From Verrucomicrobiaceae bacterium (GTDB lineage: Bacteria > Verrucomicrobiota > Verrucomicrobiia > Verrucomicrobiales > Akkermansiaceae), in NCBI GenBank assembly GCA_027484055.1, contig JAIXQH010000051.1, positions 306,321 through 370,320 on the forward strand: a stretch of 64,000 nucleotides of DNA. The letters run 5' to 3'. This document shows positions 50,672-59,213 of this stretch, one piece after another. The notes under the pieces are model-generated. The model ran no database searches. It was not told the origin of the DNA and was given only the letters and a program-made list of their open reading frames with translations. Made by a program: the position numbers and the translations under genes. Numbering within the stretch: the first letter of the stretch is position 1; each line of letters begins with the position of its first letter.

Positions 50672-53116
50672 ATGCCGATCTCACCGCTCCAGCCCTTTTT
50701 TTCCGCGAAGGGTTGGCAGCCGTTCGAGTTTCAGGAAAAGACTTGGCAGGCGTATCGTGAGGGGAAATCTGGCCTGCTGCATGCGCCAACTGGATTGGGA
50801 AAGACCCTCGCTGTCTATCTAGGGCCACTTGCTGAGGGCATGGAAAGCATGGATCGCAAGGGCGGCTGCCAAGTCCTCTGGCTCACACCGCTGCGCGCGC
50901 TCGCCGCAGATACCCTACGAGCTCTGCGTGAGCCGCTCGCCAGCCTTGCTCCTCATTTGGAAGCCGAGGCCCGCACGGGTGATACGCCTGCCGCGCTGCG
51001 GGCGCGACTGCGTAAAAAGCTGCCGCATACGCTCGTCACCACGCCGGAGTCGCTTTCTTTGATGCTGACTCATGCGGATTTCTCGGAAAAACTCGGAGGC
51101 CTGCGCTGTGTCATCGTGGATGAGTGGCACGAACTGCTCGGCAGCAAGCGCGGGGTGCAGACCGAGTTGTGCCTCGCCCGGCTCAGGGCCTGGTTTCCGG
51201 GACTCCGCATTTGGGGGCTTTCAGCGACTTTAGGGAATCTTTCGGAAGCGCGCCACGCCTTGCTCGGCTCCGCGTTTCCCGGTTCGGTGGAAATCACCGC
51301 AGACCTGTACAAGCCGCTGGTCATCGAGACGTTGATTCCCAAGGAGATCGATCGCTTCCCCTGGTCCGGCCACATCGGCACGCGGCTGGCCAGTCAGGTG
51401 GCGGATGAAATCGAAAAGGCGAATGCCACGCTCATTTTCACCAACACCCGCTCACAGACGGAAATCTGGTTCCAAGAACTCAGCACCCTCCGCCCGCGCT
51501 GGAAGGGGAAAATTGCCATGCACCACGGCTCGCTGGACCGGGCGGAGCGCGACCTCGCGGAACAAGGGCTGCGTGATGGCTCACTGAAATGCGTCGTCGC
51601 CACCTCCTCGCTCGATCTGGGCGTGGACTTCTCCCCGGTCGATCAAGTGATCCAGATCGGCTCGCCCAAAGGCGTCGCCCGCCTGCTCCAACGCGCCGGT
51701 CGCTCAGGCCACCAACCGGGCGGTATCTCCCGGATCGTGGGCGTACCGACCCATGCGATGGAGCTCGTCGAGTTCTCCGCCGCGCGGGATGCTGCTGTGG
51801 CACGGACCATCGAGAGCCGCAGTCCGGTGAAGAAGCCGCTGGATTTACTGGCCCAGCACCTGATCACCTGCGCCATCGGCGTACCCTTCGAGCCAGCCGC
51901 CATGCGCCGGGAAATCGAGTCCACTTATGCCTTTTTTGAGCTCAGTGACCCCGAATGGGATTGGGCACTGGGCTTCATTTCCAACGGTGGAAAGGTGCTG
52001 GCCGCCTATCCGAATTACCAAAAGGCCCAGCTGGTGGACGGAAGCTATTGCGTCACGGAGAAGCGACTCATCACCCGGCATCGGCTGAGCATCGGCACGA
52101 TTTCCAGCGATCCGGCAGTGTCGATCAAGTTCGCAAACGGCCGCTCGCTGGGCACCGTCGAGGAATCTTTCATCTCGCGAATCCGGGTTGGGAGTTCGTT
52201 CGTTTTCGGCGGTAAACAACTCACGCTGATTCGTTTCCACCAGCGCACGGCGACGGTAAAAGTTGCCGCCCGGGCCGGGAAAGGGCAAGTCGCGGTCTGG
52301 GGCGGCAGCAAGATGCCCTTGTCAAATGAGCTGTCCCACGCCATCGCCCGCCGCCTGCAAGGGCTGGGTGAGCCGGCCTTGGAGATGGCCGCCATCGAGC
52401 CGATTCTTGCGATCCAGCGGAGGTGGTCGCGGGTGCCGGACGACGCAGCGCTGCTCGTCGAGCACAGCCGTTCGCGTGAGGGTGAGCATCTTTTTTTCTA
52501 CCCGCTGGCCGGGCGTTTGGTGCATGAGGGGTTGGCGGCCTTGCTTGCTTTCCGCCTTTCACGGGACACCGGTGAGACCATACAGACCACCCAGAATGAT
52601 TATGGATTCTCCCTCACCGCCAAGCGTGGGCTGGTGCTCGACGAGGAAATCCTGCGTGGCCACTTGCGAGCGGAGGATTTGCTGAGCGACCTGATTTCCT
52701 GCATGAACACCGCAGAACTCGCGCGGCGGCAGTTCCGAGAAATCGCGCGGGTGTCCGGGCTAATCCTGCAAACCCCACCGGGGCAGAAGGACCGTAGCGA
52801 GCGCGAAGTCCAGGCGAGTGCCTCCCTGCTCTTCGAAGTGCTCGACCGCTACGATCCCGACAATTTATTACTCGTCCAAGCCCGTCGCGAGATCCTTGAG
52901 AAGCAGCTTGAGCTCACCCGTCTCAGCCAAGTGATGCACCGCTTGCAAGACGCGCCGCTGCACCTCGTAGAAACGGAAAATCTCAGCCCCATGGCCTTTC
53001 CCTTGTGGGCGGATCGCTTGTCCGCGACCCTCTCCGCGGGCGATGCGGCGACTCGTCTAGAGGCCATGCTCCAGCGCCTCAATGCCGTGGCCGATCACCA
53101 GAAGACTGCGTTATGA
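50672..53116 (+). CDS. Ligase-associated DEXH-box helicase (Lhr-like)
   Basis: 814 residues. SF2 helicase core: Q-like FEFQEKTWQAYREGKSGLLHAPTGLGKT with Walker A, the DEXH box as VDEWHELLGSKRGVQTEL, motif III as LSATLGNLSEA, motif V and VI as SSLDLGVDFSPVDQVIQIGSPKGVARLLQRAGRSGH. The C-terminal winged-helix and Lhr-type region follows (about 400-800). This length and layout match the helicase found with ATP-dependent ligase, an exonuclease and the PdeM nuclease in the ligase-associated DNA-repair locus of many bacteria. Its TGA overlaps the PdeM start. Confidence 0.92.
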   Translation: MPISPLQPFFSAKGWQPFEFQEKTWQAYREGKSGLLHAPTGLGKTLAVYLGPLAEGMESMDRKGGCQVLWLTPLRALAADTLRALREPLASLAPHLEAEARTGDTPAALRARLRKKLPHTLVTTPESLSLMLTHADFSEKLGGLRCVIVDEWHELLGSKRGVQTELCLARLRAWFPGLRIWGLSATLGNLSEARHALLGSAFPGSVEITADLYKPLVIETLIPKEIDRFPWSGHIGTRLASQVADEIEKANATLIFTNTRSQTEIWFQELSTLRPRWKGKIAMHHGSLDRAERDLAEQGLRDGSLKCVVATSSLDLGVDFSPVDQVIQIGSPKGVARLLQRAGRSGHQPGGISRIVGVPTHAMELVEFSAARDAAVARTIESRSPVKKPLDLLAQHLITCAIGVPFEPAAMRREIESTYAFFELSDPEWDWALGFISNGGKVLAAYPNYQKAQLVDGSYCVTEKRLITRHRLSIGTISSDPAVSIKFANGRSLGTVEESFISRIRVGSSFVFGGKQLTLIRFHQRTATVKVAARAGKGQVAVWGGSKMPLSNELSHAIARRLQGLGEPALEMAAIEPILAIQRRWSRVPDDAALLVEHSRSREGEHLFFYPLAGRLVHEGLAALLAFRLSRDTGETIQTTQNDYGFSLTAKRGLVLDEEILRGHLRAEDLLSDLISCMNTAELARRQFREIARVSGLILQTPPGQKDRSEREVQASASLLFEVLDRYDPDNLLLVQARREILEKQLELTRLSQVMHRLQDAPLHLVETENLSPMAFPLWADRLSATLSAGDAATRLEAMLQRLNAVADHQKTAL

Positions 53117-53796
53117 ATCCCTTTCCCGAGTTCCCTGCGCTCACCCTGCTGCCCGAGGGCGCGGTGTTCCTCCGCGAGACCGCGACCCTCATCGTGGCAG
53201 ATGTGCATCTCGGGAAATCTGCCAGTTTCCGCGCTCGCGGGCTACCGGTGCCGGAGGGAGATAGCGCACGTGACTTCCTGCGCTTGAAGGACTTGGCCAT
53301 CAAACACCAAGCCGCACAACTGTTGGTGGCAGGGGACTTGTTTCATGCGGCTTCCGGTCTGACTGCCGAGCTAAAGGAGGCACTTGCGGGTTTTCTTCAG
53401 ACGCTCGGCGTGCCCGTGATTCTGGTGCTGGGGAATCACGATGCGAAAATCCGCCAATTGCCACTCGCGTGTGTGCCACACTTGGACTTGGAGGGAGGGC
53501 TCCGCGTCATCCATGACCCCGCTGAGGCTAGCGGGTCGGCTTTGCACCTCGCTGGGCACTTGCATCCGGTGGTGAAGGTCCCTGATGGGCTGCGTACGTC
53601 ACTGCATCTACCGTGTTTTTTATTCCGAGGGCGAACGATGGTGCTGCCCGCCTTCGGCAGTTTCACGGGCGGGGCGGTCGTCACGGCGGCGCCGGGCGAC
53701 CGGATTTTCACCGCGTTGCGGGATCAGGTGGTGGAGCTGCCGCCAGCCTTGCTCACTCGGCCAGGCGGATCACGAGGCGGCCGCGCTCCACGTTGA
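53113..53796 (+). CDS. pdeM: Ligase-associated DNA damage response endonuclease PdeM
   Basis: 227 residues from the ATG at 53113, whose ATGA overlaps the helicase stop. Calcineurin-like phosphoesterase motifs are present: VADVHLGKSASFRARGLPVPEGDS (D-x-H), LLVAGDLFH (GD-x-x-H), LVLGNHDAKI (GNHD) and LAGHLHPVVKV (GH-x-H). The family is known as PdeM or MPE-type nuclease in the ligase-associated set. Its 3' end overlaps the gene on the other strand by 44 bp. The ligase and exonuclease genes of the set are not here. Confidence 0.93.
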   Translation: MNPFPEFPALTLLPEGAVFLRETATLIVADVHLGKSASFRARGLPVPEGDSARDFLRLKDLAIKHQAAQLLVAGDLFHAASGLTAELKEALAGFLQTLGVPVILVLGNHDAKIRQLPLACVPHLDLEGGLRVIHDPAEASGSALHLAGHLHPVVKVPDGLRTSLHLPCFLFRGRTMVLPAFGSFTGGAVVTAAPGDRIFTALRDQVVELPPALLTRPGGSRGGRAPR

Positions 53797-54340
53797 GCGA
53801 TTCCACACCGGGGATTTTCCCCTGCCGACCCGCGCCAAACATTTCACCGAGCACATCGCGGCCTTTTAGACCTGCCAGCCATTCATTTGGCAGGGAAATT
53901 CCCCAGACCGTCAGATCGTCTAAGATAAAACTCACCTGCCCCGGGATTTTGCTGACCAAGAAACGGGCGCGTGCTGTGAAGTGCCGTCCGCCGACAATCG
54001 GTAAATCTGGGTCTAAATCCGTCTCGATCCGGGCGTGGACTGCGTCGCTAACCAGCTCGAAGTTGACCGATTGTCCGAGGCTTGTTTCCGAGTTGAGCAG
54101 GCCGTTTAGCTCCCGCTCGGTCAGCACGATGTCGCGGGAGCCTTTTTCATAAACAGGTTCGGCGGGTTGTTGGAGCGCGGCCATTTTCGCCTCCACGGCG
54201 GCCTTTTCTTGAGCAGATAGGACGACCGGCTGGATCGGGCGGTTCACCCACCACCAGATGCCACCGAGGATCAGCGCGAGCAGGGTGAGGCTGCCGACGA
54301 CGATCACGGCAAGATGGATGCGGCGGGCGGTGGCGGGCAT
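53753..54340 (-). CDS. Single-pass membrane protein of unknown function
   Basis: 195 residues from the ATG at 54340. One membrane segment (LAVIVVGSLTLLALILGGIWWWV, about 10-32), then a periplasmic part beginning PVVLSAQEKAAVEAKMAALQ and a beta-rich end (VNFELVSDAVHARIETDLDPDLPIVGGRHFTARARFLVSK). The pattern of a short helical stretch followed by beta sandwich resembles small AsmA-like or SRPBCC-like export domains, but I do not recognise it. It is convergent with pdeM and follows rfbB on the minus strand (45 bp gap). Confidence 0.6.
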   Translation of the reverse strand: MPATARRIHLAVIVVGSLTLLALILGGIWWWVNRPIQPVVLSAQEKAAVEAKMAALQQPAEPVYEKGSRDIVLTERELNGLLNSETSLGQSVNFELVSDAVHARIETDLDPDLPIVGGRHFTARARFLVSKIPGQVSFILDDLTVWGISLPNEWLAGLKGRDVLGEMFGAGRQGKIPGVESLNVERGRLVIRLAE

Positions 54341-54385
54341 GGTTGAAGTCGTATCCGAGGCGCGCCGCCTTGCCAAGAAATCCAA

Positions 54386-55399
54386 TCAGGACAAGGACTG
54401 CTCCAGATGCCACTGCACCGTCTTGCGGAGCCCGCTGGTGAAATTCTCTTGCGGCGTCCAGCCAAGCTCGGTCTCGATCCGCGCGGGGTTGATGGCGTAG
54501 CGCAGATCGTGCCCTGGGCGGTCTTGCACATAGGTGATCAAGTCCTCAGTTGGCAGAATCCTACGCTGGGGCGCGAGCTCGCGGATCGTGGCGATGATGG
54601 CACGGACGACCTCGATGTTGCGCCGCTCGGCTTTACCGCCGATGAGATAGGTCTGGCCGATTTTCCCCTTGAGCAAGGTCATGACCAGCGCGCGGCAGTG
54701 GTCGGTGACGTAGAGCCAATCCCGGATGTGCTGGCCATTTCCATAAATCGGCAGGGTTTCTCCGCGCAGGGATTTCCGGATCATCAAGGGGATGAGTTTT
54801 TCGGGAAACTGCGCGGGGCCATAGTTGTTTGAACAGTTCGTGATGATGACGGGCAAGCCGTAGGTCTGGAAATAGGCTCGCGCGAGGTGGTCGCTGCCCG
54901 CCTTCGAGGCGCTGTAAGGACTGCTTGGCGCGTAGAGGCTCGTTTCGGAAAAGGGTGGGTCCATTTCACCGAGTGAGCCAAAGACTTCATCCGTAGAAAC
55001 ATGGACAAACACCTTCCGCGCGGCAGCCTCACCTAGTTCTGCGAGGTAGCCACGGAACTGGTCCAGTAAGCGGTGCGTGCCGACCAGATTCGTCATGATG
55101 AAGGCCTCCGGCGCGGCGATCGAGCGGTCCACGTGCGACTCCGCAGCGAGGTGGAGCACGGCATCGATCTGGTAACGTCGGAGGAGATCTGCCACCAAGG
55201 GACCATCTTGGATATCCCCATGGACGAAGACGTGGCGTGGATCGGTGGGTAAATTCGCGAGATTTCCAGCGTAGGTGAGAAGGTCGAGAGTGACCACTTG
55301 CCGGAGATTCAGGCCAAGCGCCTTCGCTTCCTCGCCTAGCAGGAAATGCACGAGGTGAGAGCCGATAAAACCTGCCCCACCAGTGACTAAGAGATTCAT
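54386..55399 (-). CDS. rfbB: dTDP-glucose 4,6-dehydratase
   Basis: 337 residues from the ATG at 55399 (GTG at 55411 possible). GGAGFIGSHLVHFLL nucleotide motif, HLAAESHVDRSI, FVHVSTDEVFGSLGEMDPPFSE, the Tyr-x-x-x-Lys in YSASKAGSDHLARAY, NCSNNYGPAQFPEKLIPLMI, and GNGQHIRDWLYVTDHCRA. These identify RmlB, which makes dTDP-4-keto-6-deoxyglucose for surface sugars. No other rml gene is near, so the pathway must be encoded elsewhere. Confidence 0.95.
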   Translation of the reverse strand: MNLLVTGGAGFIGSHLVHFLLGEEAKALGLNLRQVVTLDLLTYAGNLANLPTDPRHVFVHGDIQDGPLVADLLRRYQIDAVLHLAAESHVDRSIAAPEAFIMTNLVGTHRLLDQFRGYLAELGEAAARKVFVHVSTDEVFGSLGEMDPPFSETSLYAPSSPYSASKAGSDHLARAYFQTYGLPVIITNCSNNYGPAQFPEKLIPLMIRKSLRGETLPIYGNGQHIRDWLYVTDHCRALVMTLLKGKIGQTYLIGGKAERRNIEVVRAIIATIRELAPQRRILPTEDLITYVQDRPGHDLRYAINPARIETELGWTPQENFTSGLRKTVQWHLEQSLS

Positions 55400-55476
55400 G
55401 GAGTCCTGCACGCGGCGACACTCTGCAGTTTTGCCCGCTTGCGTGCAAGCGGTCCTCGACTAGAATTTTTCCAACT

Positions 55477-56103
55477 ATGGGGAAACGGCAGATCATGATC
55501 AAAGCAGCACTGGCATTGACGCTCGTTTGGGGCTGCGTCTGGGGAGTCAGGGCCGCCGCTGGATCCCAAAAAATCACCGCCGAGCGGATCAACCGTGTGG
55601 TGGAAGAAGCTCGTTTCGCGGACTGGTCACAAGACCCCGGTGCACCAGACTCCGCGCTCTCTCAGAAGCGGGAGAGTGATCTCCGGGCCATCGCCGGGCT
55701 GGTCAATCGCCTCGATTTTCAAGAACGGGAAAAAAACCGCCAAAACCGCACCGGGGAGGCGTTTTTCCGGAAGCTCAGCCCGAGCGAGAAGAGCCTCTTC
55801 ATCGACCTAACGGTGGTCGAGTCCATGAGCCGTTTCATGGACGCGCTAGACGCCATGAAGCCGGAACAACGCAAGCGCTTCGTGGAGCAGGGGCTGAAGG
55901 AAATCGAAGCCGGACGCACGCAGAACGATCTCGCGCAGGTGGAGACGCTCGACCCCCAACTGCTCGATAAAATCACCCAACAAGGGATGAAGGCGTATTT
56001 TGAAAAATCCACTGCGGACACCAAGCTCGATCTCGCCCCGCTGATGGATGCCATGAACGGAGCCATGCAAGGTCTCCGTGGTAACGAATTCGGCCCACGC
56101 TGA
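55477..56103 (+). CDS. Secreted helical protein of unknown function
   Basis: 208 residues. The signal peptide runs to about 27 (KAALALTLVWGCVWGVRAAA). The mature part is a row of helices with many Arg, Glu and Lys (FQEREKNRQNRTGEAFFRKLSPSEKSLFIDLTVVESMSRFMDALDAMKPEQRKRFVEQGLKEIEAG) and a C-terminal LMDAMNGAMQGLRG. No family recognised. It is directly followed by the pseudopilin gene with 4 bp between them and is divergent from rfbB, so the two are probably co-expressed. Confidence 0.65.
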   Translation: MGKRQIMIKAALALTLVWGCVWGVRAAAGSQKITAERINRVVEEARFADWSQDPGAPDSALSQKRESDLRAIAGLVNRLDFQEREKNRQNRTGEAFFRKLSPSEKSLFIDLTVVESMSRFMDALDAMKPEQRKRFVEQGLKEIEAGRTQNDLAQVETLDPQLLDKITQQGMKAYFEKSTADTKLDLAPLMDAMNGAMQGLRGNEFGPR

Positions 56104-56107
56104 TCCC

Positions 56108-56620
56108 ATGAGTCGATCCCGTGGCTTCACTCTTGTCGAAATGCTGGTCGTGCTGGTGATCATTTCTGCGCTTGTCGGCATCGGCATACCAGTCAGTCGG
56201 TCGCTTGCGGCCAAGTCTCGGCAGACGGTCTGCCTGGGAAATCTCCGCGCGCTGGGCACGGCTCTGCAAACCTACCTGCAGGATCACAACGACAAGATGC
56301 CCGACTTGGAAACGGCCCGTGGCTCGAAGATGGAAGACAAGCCGGTGTTGGAAGTATTGTTGCTGCCTTACACCGGCTCGGTGGATGTGTTTCACTGCCC
56401 GGAGGATCGCAAGGTATTTGCCAAAAGCGGCTCCAGCTACTTGTGGAACACCACGCAAAATGGGCGGAATCTCTCGAAATTGTCGTTTTTCGGCCTCCGG
56501 GATAAGCCAGAAAAGACGCCCCTCATCGCCGACAAAGAAGCCTGGCACCCAGCTGGCACGAATTTCCTCTACGGCGACATGAGCTCTTCCAGTAAGCCCC
56601 GTTTCGTCACCGGGAATTGA
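56108..56620 (+). CDS. Type IV pilin-like (prepilin-type N-terminus, T2SS pseudopilin) protein
   Basis: 170 residues from the ATG at 56108. SRGFTLVEMLVVLVIISALVGIG is the class III signal: cleavage after Gly, then the Phe-Thr-Leu-x-Glu stretch with Glu5 of the mature protein. The globular domain has a few Cys (CLGNLRAL, HCPEDRKV). This type (LG-x-x-L-GTALQTYLQDHNDKMP) occurs in many Verrucomicrobia, with dozens of paralogues per genome in some. It is probably assembled by a type II secretion or type IV pilus machine encoded elsewhere. Confidence 0.85.
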   Translation: MSRSRGFTLVEMLVVLVIISALVGIGIPVSRSLAAKSRQTVCLGNLRALGTALQTYLQDHNDKMPDLETARGSKMEDKPVLEVLLLPYTGSVDVFHCPEDRKVFAKSGSSYLWNTTQNGRNLSKLSFFGLRDKPEKTPLIADKEAWHPAGTNFLYGDMSSSSKPRFVTGN

Positions 56621-56641
56621 GCATTTTCCGACTCGATCTCT

Positions 56642-57538
56642 ATGTTAATCGCCACCCATCTTCACAAATCCTTCGGCGGGAAACCGGCGCTTCATGATGT
56701 CTCCTTCGAGGTCAAGCGCGGAGAAATTTACGGACTGCTCGGTCACAATGGTGCGGGGAAAAGCACCTCGCTGGGCATCATTCTCGGGATGGTCATGCCG
56801 GACTCGGGAGACGTGAGCATCGACGGGCTGTCGATTTTGAGTCACCGCTCACAAGCGCTGCGCAAGGTGGGCGCGATTTTCGAAGCGCCGGCTTTTTTCG
56901 ACTACTTGAGCGGTTGGGAAAATCTCAGAATCTTGATGAGTTACTCGAATGGCTTCGACGCCAAGGCCGCCCGCGCGGTGGTAGACCGTGTCGGGCTGAG
57001 CAAGCGCATCCACTCGAAAGTCCGGACTTACAGCCACGGCATGCGGCAGCGCTTGGCGCTGGCGCAGGCGCTCTTACCCGAGCCGGAGGTGCTGCTGCTC
57101 GATGAACCTACCGACGGGTTGGATCCAGAGGGTATCAAGTGGTTTCGCGACTTCATCCTCAACCTCCGCGACGAGCGGGGACTCACGGTCTTGTTCAACT
57201 CACACTTGCTGGCTGAGGTGGAATTGATGTGTGACCGGGTGGCGATTTTACGCGAAGGGAAGCGCGTCTTCGAGGGCAGCGTCTCGGGCCTACAGGATGA
57301 CACGCCGATGTTCGAGGTGGATCTTGAACCCTGGGGGATGGCTTGCGGCTTGATCCATAGTGCGGGTGGTCAAGTGCTTGCGACCGGAAGAATCAGCCTT
57401 CCGGCGGGTGTGGATCCAGCGCCGTTGATCGAGGCCTGCGTCCGCAGCGGCGTGAAAGTCCGAGCCTTCGCCCCGATCCGGCGCTCGCTGGAAGATGTTT
57501 ACATGGAAATTCTCAACGGCGCACCTAGCCCCAACTGA
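56642..57538 (+). CDS. ABC transporter ATP-binding protein (ABC-2 exporter)
   Basis: 298 residues. Walker A GHNGAGKSTSLGIILG, Q-loop VGAIFEAPAFFDYLSGWENL, signature YSHGMRQRLALAQALL (S-H-G-M-R instead of LSGGQ, as common in the CcmA/BcrA group), Walker B VLLLDEPTDGLDPEG and the His switch NSHLLAEVE. The C-terminal 70 residues form the regulatory domain of BcrA-type ATPases. The permease gene follows 10 bp downstream. Confidence 0.93.
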   Translation: MLIATHLHKSFGGKPALHDVSFEVKRGEIYGLLGHNGAGKSTSLGIILGMVMPDSGDVSIDGLSILSHRSQALRKVGAIFEAPAFFDYLSGWENLRILMSYSNGFDAKAARAVVDRVGLSKRIHSKVRTYSHGMRQRLALAQALLPEPEVLLLDEPTDGLDPEGIKWFRDFILNLRDERGLTVLFNSHLLAEVELMCDRVAILREGKRVFEGSVSGLQDDTPMFEVDLEPWGMACGLIHSAGGQVLATGRISLPAGVDPAPLIEACVRSGVKVRAFAPIRRSLEDVYMEILNGAPSPN

Positions 57539-57548
57539 CTGACTGCTC

Positions 57549-58397
57549 ATGCTTTTTTACCACCAACTACTCGGCGAGCTGAGGAAGCTCTTCGCCAGAC
57601 CAAGGACATGGATGGGATACGGCGCGTTCTTCGCGATGGAATTTCTCATCACGGTCGTTTACAAACTGGAGGGTAGCCAGCGGCTGATGCGGGGGATCTT
57701 GGTGAGAAATGGGCTCGATTTCGGGAGTTACTACAGCTCGCTGACGATCACGTTCACGATCATGCTCTTCAGCATGGTCCTGCTCGGCTCGATCTATTTC
57801 GCGCTGGTGGCCGGGGACATCGTGGCGAAGGAGCACGAGGACGGGAATCTACGACTGGTCTTTTCCCGGCCCATCAGTCGGCTGCGCTTGCTGGTGGTGA
57901 AGTACACGGCGGTGTCGATTTACACGATTTCCTTCGTCTTCTTCGTCGGGGTGACGGGTTACGCGATGGCGGTGATCGCGGTGGGCTGGGAAGGTGGCTT
58001 GTTCGTGATGGAGCCGAAGATGAAAGTTTTCGCGGCCTATCCGGATTGGTCCGAGGGCGCGGGGCGGCTGCTGATGGCTGCCGGAGGAATCGGCCTGAGC
58101 ATGCTGACGATTTCCTCAATCGCCTTCATGTTTTCCTGCCTGAAAATCAAGCCGGCGGCAGCGACGATCATCACGCTGACGATCCTGTTCGTGGACATGA
58201 TTTTGCAGGGCTTTCCCTTTTTTAAGCCCTACGAGAGCTTTTTCATCACCTGGCGGATGAGTGCGTGGGTCTTCATCATGGAGCCAAACATTTCGTGGCC
58301 GAAGATCATTGAGGCGTATGCGTTCCTGATCGGGCTGGATTTGAGCTTATTCACGCTCGGTTGGCTAGCCTTCCAGACGCGTGATTTTAAGACGTGA
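57549..58397 (+). CDS. ABC-2-type permease
   Basis: 282 residues with six hydrophobic stretches; ABC-2 pattern: VAGDIVAKEHEDGNLRLVFSRPISRLRLLVVKYTAV (the coupling element after the second segment), and the last segment FLIGLDLSLFTLGWLAFQTRDF. With the ATPase upstream it forms a simple exporter whose substrate is unknown. The next gene lies on the other strand with 9 bp between stops. Confidence 0.9.
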   Translation: MLFYHQLLGELRKLFARPRTWMGYGAFFAMEFLITVVYKLEGSQRLMRGILVRNGLDFGSYYSSLTITFTIMLFSMVLLGSIYFALVAGDIVAKEHEDGNLRLVFSRPISRLRLLVVKYTAVSIYTISFVFFVGVTGYAMAVIAVGWEGGLFVMEPKMKVFAAYPDWSEGAGRLLMAAGGIGLSMLTISSIAFMFSCLKIKPAAATIITLTILFVDMILQGFPFFKPYESFFITWRMSAWVFIMEPNISWPKIIEAYAFLIGLDLSLFTLGWLAFQTRDFKT

Positions 58398-58406
58398 GCA
58401 CTGGGC

Positions 58407-59072
58407 TCACCAGTTCATGTTCTGGCCGCGGGTGTCGATGTGGGTGAAGTCCCAGTACCCACCGACACCGCCTTTGAAAAGGCCGCGATCCCGGAGATTC
58501 CGGGCAGTGGCGGTGACTTTGGAGGCTCTAATGGGGAATTTGACATCCACGGCGACGTTTGCCTGGTGCCAAGAGCCGACTTTGGCACCTTCGCAGTGGG
58601 CATTATAAATGGGGCAGCGGTAAGCGGAGATGATTTCCACTTCCTTGACGTTCATTTCTTGAGCCACGCGGTCGGCGACTCGGAGGGTGTAGCCCATGCG
58701 GGTCCACCAGGCTTTCGGCGGGAGTTTATTCCAGACGTCGCCTTTGTTCTTGGCGTGGGCCTCGATGACGTGGGCGGGAGAGATGCTTTTCAATTTAAGC
58801 CCGTTGAGGTAGCGGACGTATTCGGGTAGCGCGGAGCCTTGCATGCGAACCCAGTCGGCCGGGATGCCGCTCAAGTCGGACTCGACCGCAGTGGGGCGGG
58901 CGATCGTACGCGACTGCGTGACCACAGTGACCTTCGGCACGGAACTGGCAGCAGCCGCGACGACGGACGAGGCTAAGTATCCGAGACCCACCAAGCCCAG
59001 CCCACCGATGACACGGCGGCGGTCAATCAGTTCTAGAGTCGGGTCGGTGGTGGGAGTTTCAGGGAAAATCAT
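58407..59072 (-). CDS. DUF882/YcbK-type cell-wall peptidase with Tat-like signal
   Basis: 221 residues. N-terminal LIDRRRVIGGLGLVGLGYLASS resembles a twin-arginine signal (R-R-x-V/I-x-G...). The peptidase M15A-like core carries SAYRCPIYNAHCEGAKVGSWHQANVAVDVKF (the S-x-H-x-x-x-x-x-x-D zinc pattern) and a C-terminal FTHIDTRG (H-x-D). The family acts on peptidoglycan cross-links, as D,D-carboxypeptidase or endopeptidase. About 60-130 is an added region of unknown role. Confidence 0.83.
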   Translation of the reverse strand: MIFPETPTTDPTLELIDRRRVIGGLGLVGLGYLASSVVAAAASSVPKVTVVTQSRTIARPTAVESDLSGIPADWVRMQGSALPEYVRYLNGLKLKSISPAHVIEAHAKNKGDVWNKLPPKAWWTRMGYTLRVADRVAQEMNVKEVEIISAYRCPIYNAHCEGAKVGSWHQANVAVDVKFPIRASKVTATARNLRDRGLFKGGVGGYWDFTHIDTRGQNMNW

Positions 59073-59213
59073 TCAAAAAGGTGGAAAGGGATGGTGATTC
59101 GCCAGTAGCGGATTGCGTGCCGAGACGCCGGATTTTATGCTGTAAATTGGACGAATTCCCCGCGAGACAAACAGGCGTGACCGAGTCGGCAAGGAAAAAA
59201 GCCCTATCTGTGA

